Source of the DNA: Plantago major
Taxonomy: Eukaryota; Streptophyta; Magnoliopsida; Lamiales; Plantaginaceae
DNA length: 64,000 nt
Direction: 5' to 3'
Assembly (NCBI GenBank): GCA_026545765.1
Contig: JAIFAC010000279.1
Location: forward strand, 62,001-126,000
Positions 36,146 through 49,239 of this stretch are shown here, piece after piece (positions within the stretch are counted from its first letter, which is position 1; every line of letters starts with the position of its first letter). The position numbers were made by a program, and so were the translations under genes. A model generated the notes under the pieces. The model did not search any database and was not told where the DNA came from. It saw only the letters and a program-made list of their open reading frames with translations.

Positions 36146-37685
36146 AACCTTGATGTGAATACCTACGCAACCTTTTGGGTTACCCACCCAAGGAGTTGAG
36201 TGGGTACGGACACCTCGACTAAGAGTCTTTGAAACTTCTACTCTCTCTATATGAATCCTGAAAAGGATGATACTCCAACAGTGTTCGACAACTCGATTAA
36301 GACTAGACAATTTAGGTTGACATGGTTTCCTATAAGCTGCTCTATAGATAATATGCTAGCCTACACAACATATATAAAGTTCTTATAGATAAATTATAAA
36401 AAAAAGAAAAAGAAGGTACAATTTATCGATATGAATAACAATTTCAATGACTTTAAATTCTCTCAAATTTCGGGCTAGCTTTATACAAACTTAGTTCCAA
36501 GGGTATATTTTCTACGACTCCAAATTAATAATTTGGTTAATTTGGTTATCAATCAAACGGTTTGACTTCATTTATGAGAATCTTACATGGTGCAAAAACG
36601 AATATCAATTATTAGCATGAAGTGTGAATGTGTTGCAAGGAAAAAAAAGTAAAATCCTTTTCGATTACCAAGCCTTTAACCTGCTTAATTACCTATGTTT
36701 TTCTTCAAATAATTTTATCTAGAAGCATTCATATACACGATTAATTGCGAATATTTTGTAAATCCTTAGTTACGATAACCTTGCATCAATAGCATATTCG
36801 CGGGGGAAAATGTTTGATATGTTTTTTCAAGCATATCGAAGTCAGAAACCATTTCCTCACATAATTGGAGTCAGCCGTAATGTTGTATAGAGCTGAGGTG
36901 TATTCATTAACACTTTTAAAATCTTCCAGGCTCAAATTTGGTTGTTAGAAGTGTTGGTTAAACTACTACTACTTGAAACCAGGGGCGGATTCAGGAATAT
37001 TTTTAATCATGGGCTAAATAATTTTTTTTAGAGCTAATGTGTGGATTAAATGAGTAAAAAGCCTCCTCCATTCTAAAATTTATAGACTAACCACAACACC
37101 ATGATAGTTTACGAGTAAATTACTTTAAAACGATAATGGTTAAATCTTATAAATATTACTTCACTCCTTAAATTTTCATTATATGATATTATTAAATGAT
37201 TTACCATGATAGTTTACGAGTAAATTCAGTTATATATAATTGAAGTAGTTCAAGACGGATAGAGTATTTAATCATAGGACATTAAAATTTTATGTGCATA
37301 AACATTAGTGGTTTTCTCGTACTTAAGGATATTAACCTTTTACACTCACTCAAAAAATATTTTGTTGAAAAATAATTAATGTTTCAAGTTATATATAACA
37401 ACCAAAACAAGGATGAATATTATAAATCAAATATTGCACCGAGCATTAAATCAAATACATGCAGCACTTCTTTGTCAAGATAAAATAGGGGACCTGAACT
37501 TTTCAAACATAAGATGGGAAGCTTAAAACATTTAGGGAGAGAATTTAGGATGGGATTTGGGAGTCATAAAATAGGAGAGAATTGTAGGGAAAGGGCGATA
37601 TTATACATTATCATTTAAGAGATGACTTAGGATAAAGCTACATTACTTCGATTAGCTCATTTAGTTGATTCGATTCTGCTTAGTT
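36146..37685. other. AT-rich intergenic stretch without a gene
   Basis: No coding sequence recognised. At 36980 the sequence CAGGGGCGGATTCAGG looks like a hAT-type end (compare the right end of the element at 39816-40718), but its partner end was not found. Around 37060-37270 CTCCTCCATTC and a complementary ACGGATAGAG may mark a degraded Stowaway-like MITE. Confidence 0.45.
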
Positions 37686-37688
37686 ATA

Positions 37689-37924
37689 CTCCATTTAGAG
37701 AAAGTGTTACATTTGAGCTTTGGCAATCATTGTCTTCGAGTTTGATCACAAATTACTCATAAACGATAATAGTAAATAATTTAATAAAATCATATAATAA
37801 AAATTTAATTACTGAATTTTCATTATATAATTTTAATAATTTATTTATTAATATCGTTTAAATGAAATATTAATCAACCTGAAGCGATTGACATAATAAT
37901 AAAATGTAACTTTTTGAAATAGAG
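37689..37924. mobile_element. Stowaway-like MITE
   Basis: The left end CTCCATTTAGAGAAAGTG and right end, reverse-complemented, CTCTATTTCAAAAAGTTAC are inverted and flanked by TA on both sides (37687-37688 and 37925-37926). The 236-bp core is AT-rich. It lies about 60 bp beyond the point where the U-box coding of the neighbouring pseudogene is lost. Confidence 0.65.
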
Positions 37925-39344
37925 TATTTTATCTTCAATTGATTCGATTCGATTCGATGAAATTTGATTGAAAAACGAGGCTGCTTCGTCTGTCCATAAT
38001 AGTCCGTTTGGAAGGCAACATTACAGGATCCCTCATTAGTGTGCACTGAAATCAAACAAATATCATTGGCAGGTCAATAGACTGTGTACGTGCGCAGACC
38101 AGTTTTTATACATAACTTCTACAGTTCTACTAGCAACTCGTGATTTACCTACCTCAATTGGGTCAAGAAATCTTTCTGGGATGTCTCCAAGAGCCGCCAC
38201 CTCCAACGCAACGGCTCTAGCTCTTTTTCCAAGGGCAATAAACTCTTCTTTTCTATCCCTGGCTGCATTTCCAAATAGCTAGGGGTATAAAAAATAAAGG
38301 TAATTAGCTCGAATGTTCTATAAATTCAATTGAATATGGTTTGGTTTCCCCAAGTACCTGTTCATTGAATGAACTATCCCTCGCGATGGCTGCACTAGTC
38401 GTAGTAAAACAAGATTGAGCAGACGCGCAACTGCTTCGACCTGAAGAAAAAAATAAATATGGATTGAGAATTATGTTCTGCAAGATGAGAAGCTCACTTA
38501 TCAAAAGGAATGTACGAACATTCTCTGGTAATAGAAAAGGAGCAATAATCTGCTCAGAAGTGAACAACAACAAACGGACTTCTCCATTTGCAACCATCAT
38601 AGCAGATCTCACTTCCTATATGCAGCAAGCAAAGGCATGCAAATAAGCATTCAAGTGGATAAAATACCAACGTAAACCAAGTGCATACTAACCCTCTTCT
38701 CAGAGTCTAAGCAGCTGACGAATCTTCTCCTGCTTTCTACGGGAATATGGTCTTCCATCTTAGCTTCCAGTTTTTAATTACAGGATTCTATTGAAACTTT
38801 CTTCCAAATGGTATTTAACATCTCTGACCAAAAAGTTCAAAAATTTAAGATAAACCTTTTTCTCCTCCTCCTTCGCAATCTGTAGCAGAATACAGTATTT
38901 TGAGTATTATTATCCTTGAAACATGAACAACCACATGCAAAATATTTAATGATAAAGTAACGCTAACCTTTTCCAGGCATTATGGTGACTAGGCAAGTTC
39001 CATAAATACTAGGAGTTCGACTATAGAGTGGCGGTGGCAACCTTGCCAGGGCCTGGAAAAGGGTCATAAACATAACTCAGATAAGTATTTGAACTCACAA
39101 GTAGTCTTACAAATGTAATTTACAATTGATCACGATAAGAAACATCAGCAATCAAATATTACTCTCGTGCGTATTTAAACTAACAAAACAGCGGAGTACA
39201 GAACCAAAGAGGCACTGTACAATTAAACAGAAGTAAAGCCCAATAGCCAGGGACAGGCATATACACTTTATAAACTGCACTTTATACAAGTGAAATTTGT
39301 AATTCTATTCTTGTACCCAAATCCAAAATTGAGAACACATAACA

Positions 39345-39430
39345 ATTACCGGTGTGTGATAATGCCTGTGAAACAATTACCGGAGTGTGTGAAAATGTGT
39401 GTGAAACAATTACCGGAGTGTGTGCATATG
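39345..39430. repeat. Short tandem repeat in the UFD2-like pseudogene
   Basis: Three imperfect copies (two of about 36 bp) of a unit containing GTGTGAAACAATTACCGG directly after the YVDSESAF coding block. They replace the family's following residues and add to the evidence of decay. Confidence 0.8.
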
Positions 39431-39815
39431 TGTGAAAATGCAGATTCACTATCAACATAGAACTTCAGAAGACTCCTCACAAGATATTGGCGTGACAACT
39501 CAGTGATTTTCAAACAACGTTCTAATCTCCTTTGAGACGCTGTAAACACAAATTAGTTGAGAAACATTGAGGTAATCATGTTAGAAGCAAGAAAAGGTGG
39601 TCCTAACGGTGATAAGTGATATTCTTGACCTCCAACAACAAAGGACTGTAAGCATGGAATATCTGAGGAGTGGGTTTTAATATACTCGGACTTGCTATGA
39701 ATATAATGATGAAGCTCATACAGTCATCCTGTCAAAAAGAGAGCATTAGGTGCATAATGCACCCATGCATGCAGATAATAAGAACCCTATACCCCCAAAA
39801 AAGAAAAACAAAGGG

Positions 39816-40718
39816 CGGTGACGAGAATTTATATGAGAGGTAGCACAATATCATTTGTGAAATAATATTGAATGTTTATTAATAAAATTTTTTTATTCAA
39901 TAAAAATTATTTATAAGAAGTATATTTTTGAAATTATAAAGCTTTTATTGTAGTGTTCCGTTTTGCTAATTATGTAACCTTTGCATCTCTTTTAATTTTA
40001 TTGTTCTTTTTCCTTTTGTCAATTGTACATTTTTACGTAAATAAGTTTCGCACTTTTTTAACTTTTAAATAGTTCATTTTACCATAAGCTTATCATAATT
40101 AATACATAAGTTATTATTAACATTATTATATTAAAAGTCCGATAATTATAATAAATAATTTCTATTTAGTTTTCAATATAATTTAAAATTAATTTGTGGT
40201 GAAAGGAATATATAACAAGCAATTAAGATAACGAAATGAGAACTTAGTAACGGACATAGTAGCATCTTACATAATGGCGCAAAATTAAAAGAGAAGGAAG
40301 AAAAAAAATGAAAAGGATTCTAAAAAATAAAGCAAAAAATGAAAAGGAAAACATGAAAATTTGGGAGTAAAGAGAAAAATAAGAAATAGTGTAGTTGATT
40401 TAAGGAGAAAAGTGAAAAGATTCCTGCAAATTAAAAAATAAAATCAAAAGAGAAGAGAACACATGAAATAGGAAATGAGAAAAAGAAAAAAAAAAAAATG
40501 TTTGTGATAGGAATCGAACCCTTACCAACAAAAAAGGAGAGGACTTATGCTCAACACAATCACCATTAGGCCACAACTAATAACTATAACTTCTATTGTG
40601 TAAAACATTATTTGTTCAGTTTATTCAAATACATTTGCATAGGGGTATAATAGTACTTTCACTTGAAAAATCGAGGGGTAGCACGTGCTACCTCGTGCTC
40701 CCCCTAAATTCGCCCCTG
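39816..40718. mobile_element. hAT-like non-autonomous element with 8-bp target duplication
   Basis: The right end, reverse-complemented, reads CAGGGGCGAATTTAG and further in GAGGTAGCAC. The left end reads CGGTGACGAGAATTTA and then GAGAGGTAGCAC, an imperfect inverted match. Flanks are ACAAAGGG (39808-39815) and ACAAAGGA (40719-40726), an 8-bp duplication with one change, as hAT elements make. The 903-bp interior is AT-rich, has no ORF, and includes a tRNA-like unit near its right end. It lies in an intron of the UFD2-like pseudogene. Confidence 0.6.
40488..40580 (-). ncRNA. tRNA-like unit with A box, B box and T-run (pseudo-tRNA or SINE head)
   Basis: On the minus strand TGGCCTAATGG matches the Pol III A box, and 46 bases later GGTTCGATTCC matches the B box exactly. 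TTGTG before the A box can pair with CACAA after the B box. A run of at least ten T follows (complement of 40486-40498), which would act as a Pol III terminator. The arms fold poorly as a real tRNA and I cannot assign an anticodon, so it is a decayed tRNA or the head of a tRNA-derived SINE. Confidence 0.45.
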
Positions 40719-41138
40719 ACAAAGGAGCAAGAACAAAAAGTAAAGGAAAAAAAAACAAAGAAAGATTTAAACACACCAGAATAACAACATCGAAAGGTTA
40801 AAGAATTTCGGAGGAAATTTAAGAAAGCTCATAGTATCTTCCATGAAGTGCTCGATGCAAGCAAATTCCATGGAAGGTTGTGGCAAAAACATTCCCAAAC
40901 CACCTGCTAATCCACCTATCCACTGCATCATTAATCGGTAGTAGGACACCGCCCGATCAAGAAATTTTCAATCCTGCAGCATAGAAGATACATAATTTGA
41001 AGTGGAGTGTACAAACGACGAAATACTAAGCAAGACACATGCTGTGAGTAAGCGAGATGTAATACGATAGCTGAAGAACAAACTGGCTTTTAGTGCTTGG
41101 TCAATATGAAGGGACTCGAGCCTTTGCTGATACAAATG

Positions 41139-41992
41139 TGTTAAAACTGTAGGACCGGGATTGGTACTTCTGGACAGTTTTGAACGATATTGACTATTGA
41201 TGTTGAGTCAACACCGTTACGACAATAGTGAACAGTGTTCAACCAAACTACGACAACAGTGAACTGTGATCAACACAACTCTGTAAAGTGCGGTGAATAA
41301 GCGAACACAAAATTAATCAAGCCGGTATATAAAAATACCGACGGTGCCGTAGGCGAAATTTCTACTAGATATGAAAAGTAGAATTACAAAAAGAAGTTTA
41401 AATCAATCACAGACGATTGATTAAACTTACGGAAAACTAGACCTAGAACAGACAAGAAAAACCTATTCTAGTTCAATGATACTAGAGTAATTCTCAATCT
41501 TTAGAGAACACTCACAAGTAACACTGAAATAAAAGTCTAGTAAAACAAGACGCCTAAAACATATAATGTTCTCTTTTTTGTTCTTCCAAAAGGCGACTTG
41601 CACAGCTTCTTCTTCCAATATATATAATGAACGAAAGTCAGATTCTTGGAAGATACGGCTGGCCCAAGTCGAAACCAACTTGGATTCTCTAGGAAGGTTG
41701 CCTTTCTTGTGTTCAACAGTATAAGGAGTCTTCTATATATCAATCTCTTTTAAATCTCACTTTCCTTATAGCATCAAATTCTTCCTTGAATCATTATGGC
41801 AGCTTCCTTACAGCAACACACGTTCCTTCCCTTTAAGCCCATCACGCCTATTCTTCGGTTTAGCCCATGGACTATCTCTACGTCATGCTTCTTATTTTCT
41901 GCAAAATAATCATTCACAAACAACCACAAATATTGAACCGGTTATGTTAGAAAGGTTGAATTACAAACGAAGTGAAATATCTTGCACTTTCA
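41139..41992 (-). repeat. 3' LTR of the full-length copia element
   Basis: 854 bp, near-identical partner of the right LTR. Differences visible include CGATATTG versus CGATGTTG, a one-base indel near 41293 and a 5-base indel near 41450. Confidence 0.92.
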
Positions 41993-42925
41993 ATCTCCCC
42001 CCTTAATTTTCACCTTTCGTCACAAAACCTAAACAAAATAAGAATGATTATAACAGTTGACAAGTAACTGAACTCCCCCTTAATTTCCCCCCCTTAGATC
42101 ATACATAGCCAAAAGAATACATACTACCAAGATTCCTGTCTTAAGTTACAGTCCAAAATGAAAGGAGTTCAAAATACTTAAACATAAACAACAACAGACA
42201 AAAAACTACTGTTAAGAAAATAAGCAGACTAATCTCCCCCTTTCTGTGAGGAAAGGAAAGAGATCAAGTTTTGTTGAATCTCCATATTTTTTGCAACTTG
42301 GCCTCGAAGAACGGCAATTTGGCTTTGAAGGACGGCATTTTGATCATCCAGTGCCTGAATTTGAGCCAGCAGTATCCTGTCTTGATCAGTGAGGGATCCT
42401 GCAGAAAGAGAAGCAATGCTAGGTGCTGATGTTGACCGACATTGTGGTCGACATTGGCGAAATTCTTCTTGACATCATCGAGCCTGATGGGATTAGTAGG
42501 ATGGTGGTGTGTGTCATCGTAGCCTCTGGATTCACCGGGGCAAGTCACAAGTCTTGTGGATAGTTTCAAGGAGTTGCCTATTCACACCAAGTTTCTTAAA
42601 ATCTCCCTTGAGAACTTCCATATCCTAGCTTCAAAACCATGCGACTGACACTCCATATATGGTAGAGGTAAGATCAAATGGCCTGTCCCCCTTGTTTACG
42701 AATCTCTCAAGGTGTTGCACCATCCGTTCTCCAAGATTAACCTCCAAATTCATCTTGAGTCTATACATAAGTACTGACTTCTTCACTCGAGATGTTACTG
42801 ATTAGGCGAAGGACCGATTATACAAGCTAAGTCGAAGCAGGCGAAATCAAGGAGGAACACGACTTGTACGTAAACCACTCTTTGGCCATTTGGTCACTCT
42901 ATTCAAGGTTAGTTCACAAGCAATA

Positions 42926-44020
42926 TCATCCATTGACCTTTGTCGGTGTTTCCACTATATTGGGATCCCTATGCGTTAATTCGTTCACAAGTTTCGCATC
43001 AATAGAATACACTTTGCCACGAACATAAACTTTGTGAAACTTAGGAGACTCACTTTCACCAAAACCCTTCGAGATATTGCAAAACAATTCCCTCACCACA
43101 GCAGGAACATAGGGTTCCAAGTGAGTAACAGAATAGAGCAAATTTCTAGTTTGCAGAAAATCAAGCAAATTCATTTTCTCAAACACACATTCATCAATCA
43201 ATCGTTCCTCATCCACAGCACGCAAACAGAACTCATCAAACCTCTTAAGATCAGACAATAGAAAGAAATTCAAGCTGTATGCAAAACCCTCTTAATCAGA
43301 AAACGTTTGTACCTCATCATCGGCCTGAGAGCTGTCTAGGGTTACAGAGACAGAATCGGAAGTCTCTTCCTCTAATCCCTTTGTATCAGCAGAATCACTC
43401 TCATCATGTCCCTGAGACTTGTTCATTTGCGACCCAGACTCAGAAGGTTGGTCGATATCCATTTTTCCATCAGCTTGGCCCATTTCTTCGGAATTTTCCC
43501 CAATGTCTTCAGCCTGAGATTGTGAGCCAAAAGACGATGGTGGCACAGGAGGGGCATTCCTTCGAGCGGTTGCAGTCGATCCACCAGTAATGTGTTGGAA
43601 ATCTTCATTCAAGTGGAAGGACCCAAAAGTAATCCTACGCGGAGATTGGGCTTTGGAAAATGTGTCGGCCGCTGATTGAAAGGAAGCCGCCGTGCTGGAA
43701 TCGGAAGAGACTTCAATGGGGGATGGTTGAGGATTCGATTCAGAGGAATCGGAGGAATTTGGAATGACAAAGTTTGGTGGTTCTACTCTCAGGGGTTCCG
43801 GGTAAACTTTCACTCTCAGGGGATCAGGGTAAATCTTAGGAGGCGCCATTGGAGAGATTGGTGGTGGTTGAGCTCGGAAGTGTGGAGAAGAAAGGAGAGT
43901 TGGGCGGGAGAATGTCGGATGAATTAGGGTAAAAAGATGAGGGGTAAGAGGGTTACAGTAAAAAGGCCGAAAAAGAAAACTGTAATTTTTTTTTTGTGTT
44001 AACGAGGAAGGGAGTTTCAC
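42926..44020 (-). pseudogene. Copia extra ORF between RNase H and 3' LTR
   Basis: From 44020 a 242-codon open stretch runs to a TAA at 43292-43294, then the same frame continues open to 42926, so a single stop divides an ORF of about 360 codons. The N-terminal half is Pro/Ser-rich, then acidic. The C-terminal half (NLLYSVTHLEPYVPAVVREL; VYVRGKVYSIDAKLVNELTH) matches the extra ORF at 19201-19854, and further similarity continues past 42926 (LMYRLKMNLEVNLGERMVQH near 42760). It lies where an env-like ORF would be, in sense orientation, and shows no signal peptide or membrane span I can recognise. Function unknown. Confidence 0.72.
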
Positions 44021-45232
44021 GGGTTGGTTGGGCTTTTCAAGAGGTCCTGCAAATGTATATCAAAGCTACAAGAAACATGTGCACAACTGTTAATGAAGAA
44101 TTAAAGTTGCAAATAAAACAGTTATCCGTCGAGTCAAAGTAATCAGATAAACAGATAAACCTAGGAAGGTTGACCAAAACTCTTGATTTTAAAGACAGTG
44201 ACTTGAAAAGCAAGAACAGGAAAGTAGAGACCCAAAAACAACCCAGGAAATCCTTAGACCTGCTCCCCCTCAAACCCAAACACAGAAAAGAAACACAAAA
44301 ATAACAGAATACACAACAATTAAGCAAACAGTACTTCATGCACAGTCAATGTTGACTTGAATGTTGACTCAACATTGATGACAACATCGGAAAATCAGAC
44401 CACTCTTAATGTAAGTCAGCCAGGAAACCAAGTGTCAAAATGTGCAGATTCGATTAACACTCTTGTCTGCGAGCAAAGCGAAGGAAAGGAATACCAAAGA
44501 AATACACTGACATTGCCTCAAAAAGTAAATTGAACAATTAGCATAAGTTTGAGTGGGGGTGACCATGAGACCGTGAACCGTGTCGAATAATTGGAACACG
44601 TATGAATCCTCCAAAGCGAAGCCTATCGGAGTTAAGCAAACACCGTCTCATGGCATAAAGATCACTCATTTGACCACATTGGGTAATTTGGTACTCAGAA
44701 AGTGAACCAGCAGTATTACGAGAATCGGCACTTTTGTGCGTGTCGGTTTCCAGTACAGGCCATCAACCCTCACGACATATGACACATTGGCCACGTCGAT
44801 ATCTGGATAGTATTTGAAACACACAACACGATCCTCGTGAAACACTTGAGCCCTTTTATCATAATTCATTAGATTTATTAAGCATAAAGGACGGAGGCAA
44901 CATCAAGTGTGAGTCAGTGCAGTAAAGATAGCAAAAAAAGCGCAAAAAGTGGGTTTTACATAAAGCAAACACACGGGAGACTCGATACCTTTCAACCTTG
45001 GTTTCAAACGACCTTTGAAACCCTAAGCATCCTGCTTAAGCTACAAACCAAACGACCATAGACCGATCTTGAGCGAGAACGAAACACACGGAGAACTAAA
45101 AAGCAAAGAAAACAACATCACTTATTTTAATTTTCCAATGTTGGCCGTGATGTTGAGTCGACATTGGTACTCAACAATGATAATCACCGAAACCTGAATG
45201 AGAGATCTTGAAGGCGAAGAATCTCTCACTAT

Positions 45233-48200
45233 CTAAGGGTTTGGTAAAATATACGCAAGTTGATTTGTTGTGTCTATGTCTTCTATGTCGATCACTTGCT
45301 TATTGACCAAGTCCCTGAAATGATGCCTAATATCTATGTGCTTAGTGCGAGAGTCTTTGAGCAGGGTTCTTAGAAATATGTATGGCACTAAGGTTGTCAG
45401 AACATCGGAAGGTAGCACTTTGTAGACCATAGTCATGCAACATATTTTTCAACGGACTAGTTGAGACACACTCCCAGTGCTACATATTGATTCGGTTGAA
45501 AGTGACACCTGTTTTGTTTCTTGCTATACCAAGACACTAAATTTGGACCAAGATAAAAGCAACCTCCACTAGTGGATTTTCTATCATCTAGATCACCATT
45601 GATCAGAATCACTAAATCCCACTAGATTAGTGTTTGTATCACATGCAAACCATAATCCTAGATTAACAGTTCCTGATATATATATGAGGATTCTCTTAAC
45701 AACAGTTAAATGGGGGATTTTTGGGTTGGATTGATATCTGGCACACCCGCAAACTGAGAGCATGATATCTGGTCTACTGATAGATAAATACAGAAGACTT
45801 CCAATCATTGATCTATACAATGTTGGGTCAACATCCTCCCCAACATCGATTCTGCTTAGCTTCACCGATGTAGCCATAGGAGTACTACACGGTTTGGAAC
45901 TTTCGAGCCCAAATTTCTTGATCAGATTTCGTGTACTTTTTCTGGGACAGAAATAGGACATCTTCCTTCTGTTGAATTTGAAGTACAAGGAAATAGCTGA
46001 GTTCTCCTATCATACTCATCTCGAAGGTACCTGTCATAGCTTTCACAAACTGGTCTACCATAGAGGATTAGTTGAGCCAAACACAATATAATCAACATAT
46101 ATTTGAGCAATGCACAGATCTTGTCCTTTTCTAAGGATAAACAATGTTTGATCTCCCTTCCCCTTTTTGAAACCAAAATCAACTAGGAAGTCAGTTAATC
46201 GAGCATACCATGCACGGGTGGCTTGCTTCAAACCATCTGAGGCCTTTTTAGGTTTATACACATATTAGGTGACTTGGATCTTGAAGCCCTTAGGTTGTTC
46301 CACATAAACTTCTTTATCGATATAGCCATTCAAAAGGCTCCTTTAACATCCATTTGCTTGAGTTTAATGTTTAAAGCACCTATATAGCAAGAAGAAGTCT
46401 AATGGATTCTAATCTAGCCACAAGAGCGAAGGTTTCATCAAAATCTATTCCTTCTACTTGAGTGTATCCTTGTGCAACTAGACGAGCTTTATTCTTAACA
46501 ACTACACCATTTTCATCACTTTTGTTTTTGAAGATCCACTTTGTTCCTATGACATTCACTTCTAGAGGACGAGGCACTAAGGACCAAACTTCATTGGTTT
46601 TAAATTGGTGCAATTCATTTTGCATGGCCTCTATCCAATACACATCTTTTAAGGCTTCTTTCACATTCTTAGGTTCAGTAAGTGAGACAAAACAGGAAGA
46701 ACTTACCGTTTGGCACAAGGTTGCATTACTTATCATTTCCTTGTAGTTCTTTCTGGTATTTCCCCTAAGAGTCATTCTTCCCCTTGGATCACCAATGACT
46801 TGCGAGCTTGGGTGATCTTTGCGAATCCTTGGGGGTGGATCACGTCTGATGGAATCGAAACCTTTGTCGGTTCGAGCAGGTTCATCTTCCTTTTCAGAGA
46901 CAGATTCATCTGATGAGCTCTCCCCCTGCAATGTTGGGCGCAATGTTGAGTCAACATTGTGATCAACATTGACTCCATCTTCTCGGCGGCGATGGTGGGA
47001 AATCAGTTGAACACGCATCGATTTAGTACATTTACGGTTCAACAATCTGTTTTTACAGTGCGATTACTTGTCTCATCTTCTTTGTTTTCAAAGGACACAA
47101 AGTCATCAAAAGTAATGTTAACAGATTCTTGAACAGTTTGTGTCCTTGAATTGTACACCCTATATGCATGGCTATTAAGAGAATAACCAACAAAGATGCC
47201 TTTATCACTCTTAGCATCAAACTTGCCTAAAGGTTCTCTATCATTGAGAATATAGAAAGCACACCCAAACACATGAAAGTACTTAAGATTAGGCTTCTTT
47301 CCATTAAGAATCTCATAGGGAGTAGTTGAAGTTCCTGGTCTAAGGTAGACTCTATTTATTATGTGACAATTGTATTTACTTGACCCTAATCTTTTGGAAG
47401 GTTCATGGAACTCAACATAACCCTTGCCATGTCTTGTAGGGTACGATTCTTTCTCTTAGCCACTCCATTCTGTTGTGGAGTTTTGGGTGCAGAAAACTTA
47501 TGAAAAATTCCTTTATTTTGACAAAAATCAGCAAAGGTTTGATTCTCAAATTCCCTACCATGGTCCGACCTAATGCGTTGAACAATAGTAGCAAATTGAT
47601 TACTAAACCTAGCATGCAGTTTCTTGAAGGAATCAAAAGTTTCAGAATTTTCTTTTAAAAAACTTACCCAAGTAAATCGAGAGAAATCATCAACTATGAC
47701 ATAGATGTACCTCTTACCACCTAGACTTTCTACCTCAATTGGTCCCATTAAGTCCATGTGTAAGAGTTCGAAGCAATTGGATGTACCTAATTTCTGCCCT
47801 TCAGATTGTAGGTATGTATGCACAGCTCTAGTTTGTTTACCTTTTAGGCAGTCACCGCATACCTGCTTCCCGACATCGTATAGCTTCGGCAATCCTCTAA
47901 CCGCATCCAGTTTGATGAGCTTTTCCATGTTCCTATAGTTTACATGGCCAAGTTTCTTATCTGAAGTCACGACTTCATCATCTTTTGCCCTGATGCATTT
48001 GTGGGGATCAGCCACCACATAGCAGTTATCAGTGGATCTAGTACCTGTCATCACAACAACTTTCTCCCTACAAGTGTAAACTTTGCAAGAATGCTTGTTA
48101 AATTTGACCTTTAAATCATCATCACACAATTGGCTGACACTGAGAAGGTTAGCAGTAAGTCCTTGACAAAGAACATTTTCAAGTTGAACACCTTGAGGGT

Positions 48201-48350
48201 CAACATACCCTTTCCAAGTATTTGAATCTTGTAACCTCCACTATAAGTTACCTTTCCGGTTCTTTGAGAGACAAAGTTAGACATATAACTTAAGATTCCT
48301 GTCATGTGTCGTGAGCATCCACTGTCAAAGTACCATTTTCCTGCATTGTT
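45233..48350 (-). pseudogene. Copia pol: protease, integrase, RT and RNase H remnants
   Basis: The protease region ends near 48300 (CSRHMTG). Integrase, 48129-47386: pre-integrase zinc finger (HVNYRN, VCGDCLKGKQ), MDLMGP, IRSDHGREFEN and PQQNGVAKRKNRT. The last block carries Lys where the third catalytic acid (Glu) is expected (canonical NGVAERK). RT, 47045-46060: GTKWIFKNK, KARLVAQGYTQVEG; the active-site box reads YVDYI instead of YVDDI (near 46085). RNase H, 45990-45233: GSLLYLSISRPDIM and a C-terminal TKHIDIRHHFRDLV. Several stops separate the blocks. Domain order PR-IN-RT-RH is copia. Confidence 0.88.
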
Positions 48351-49239
48351 AGGAGAGGTAGCAACGAGAAAGCAACATTGCAGACAATCTTCTCCTAGGA
48401 GTCAAACTCTTTTATCTTTTCTCTAGTATTTCTCATAGTTCTAGAGGCTTTTCTTTCGACTAGAGCGACATGGTAAGAATTGGACTCAGATTTCTGGAAC
48501 GGAACCTTTGTTGATGTCGATGTTGACTCGACATTGGATTTTCATTGACAACGAAGCGACTAAGTGACCGATTTTGGAATCGACACTTTTGATTTTTCTG
48601 TTTTTAGATCTGACACATTCGATCTTGACCCCCCCACACACACACATGTTTTCTATCTTGCCTTTTAGATCTTTCGGATAGGTAAGCGGTATGGTTTTAA
48701 GTGACCAATCTTAAGGCGGTATTGACACACAAAGTCCTTTTGGTCTCTTCCACAACATTACCTTTTTCCTTGGCAGCAGGAGCATTGACAAGTTCAGAGA
48801 GAATCAACATTATGCATTTCGGTTTTCTCATTTGAGTCATTCAAGTCAAAATTGCAATGCATGTTGCACCTATCTTGTTTTCAAAGGAGGAGTTAAAGGT
48901 ACATATATCTAGGCCGCGGTACCATCATTGTCGGATCAAGCATGTAGTTGAGCTTAGATGTAGAGGAGTTCCACTTGGCAATGACTTTCTTTTCTCTGTT
49001 AAGTTCGGAGGTTACCTTTTGAGTTGACTTCTTTCGTGTCGTTCCACTTCAAGTTTCACGGTGGTTTCCTTTAGATTATCATTCTCCTTTCCGAGCCTCT
49101 TGTTGAGCTTCTTAAGTTTCTTCCATTCCTTGAGAGGTCTTCATACATCTGTTTGACTCTTCCACCATTTGTTCGTCGGTGAATTCTTCTTCAAGAAAAT
49201 GATCTGCGGACAAATCAAGCGAACCATGAAACAATAGGC

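Noticed and set aside
36980..37020. CAGGGGCGGATTCAGG as a complete hAT element
   Set aside because: Only one end is visible; no partner end or 8-bp duplication was found.
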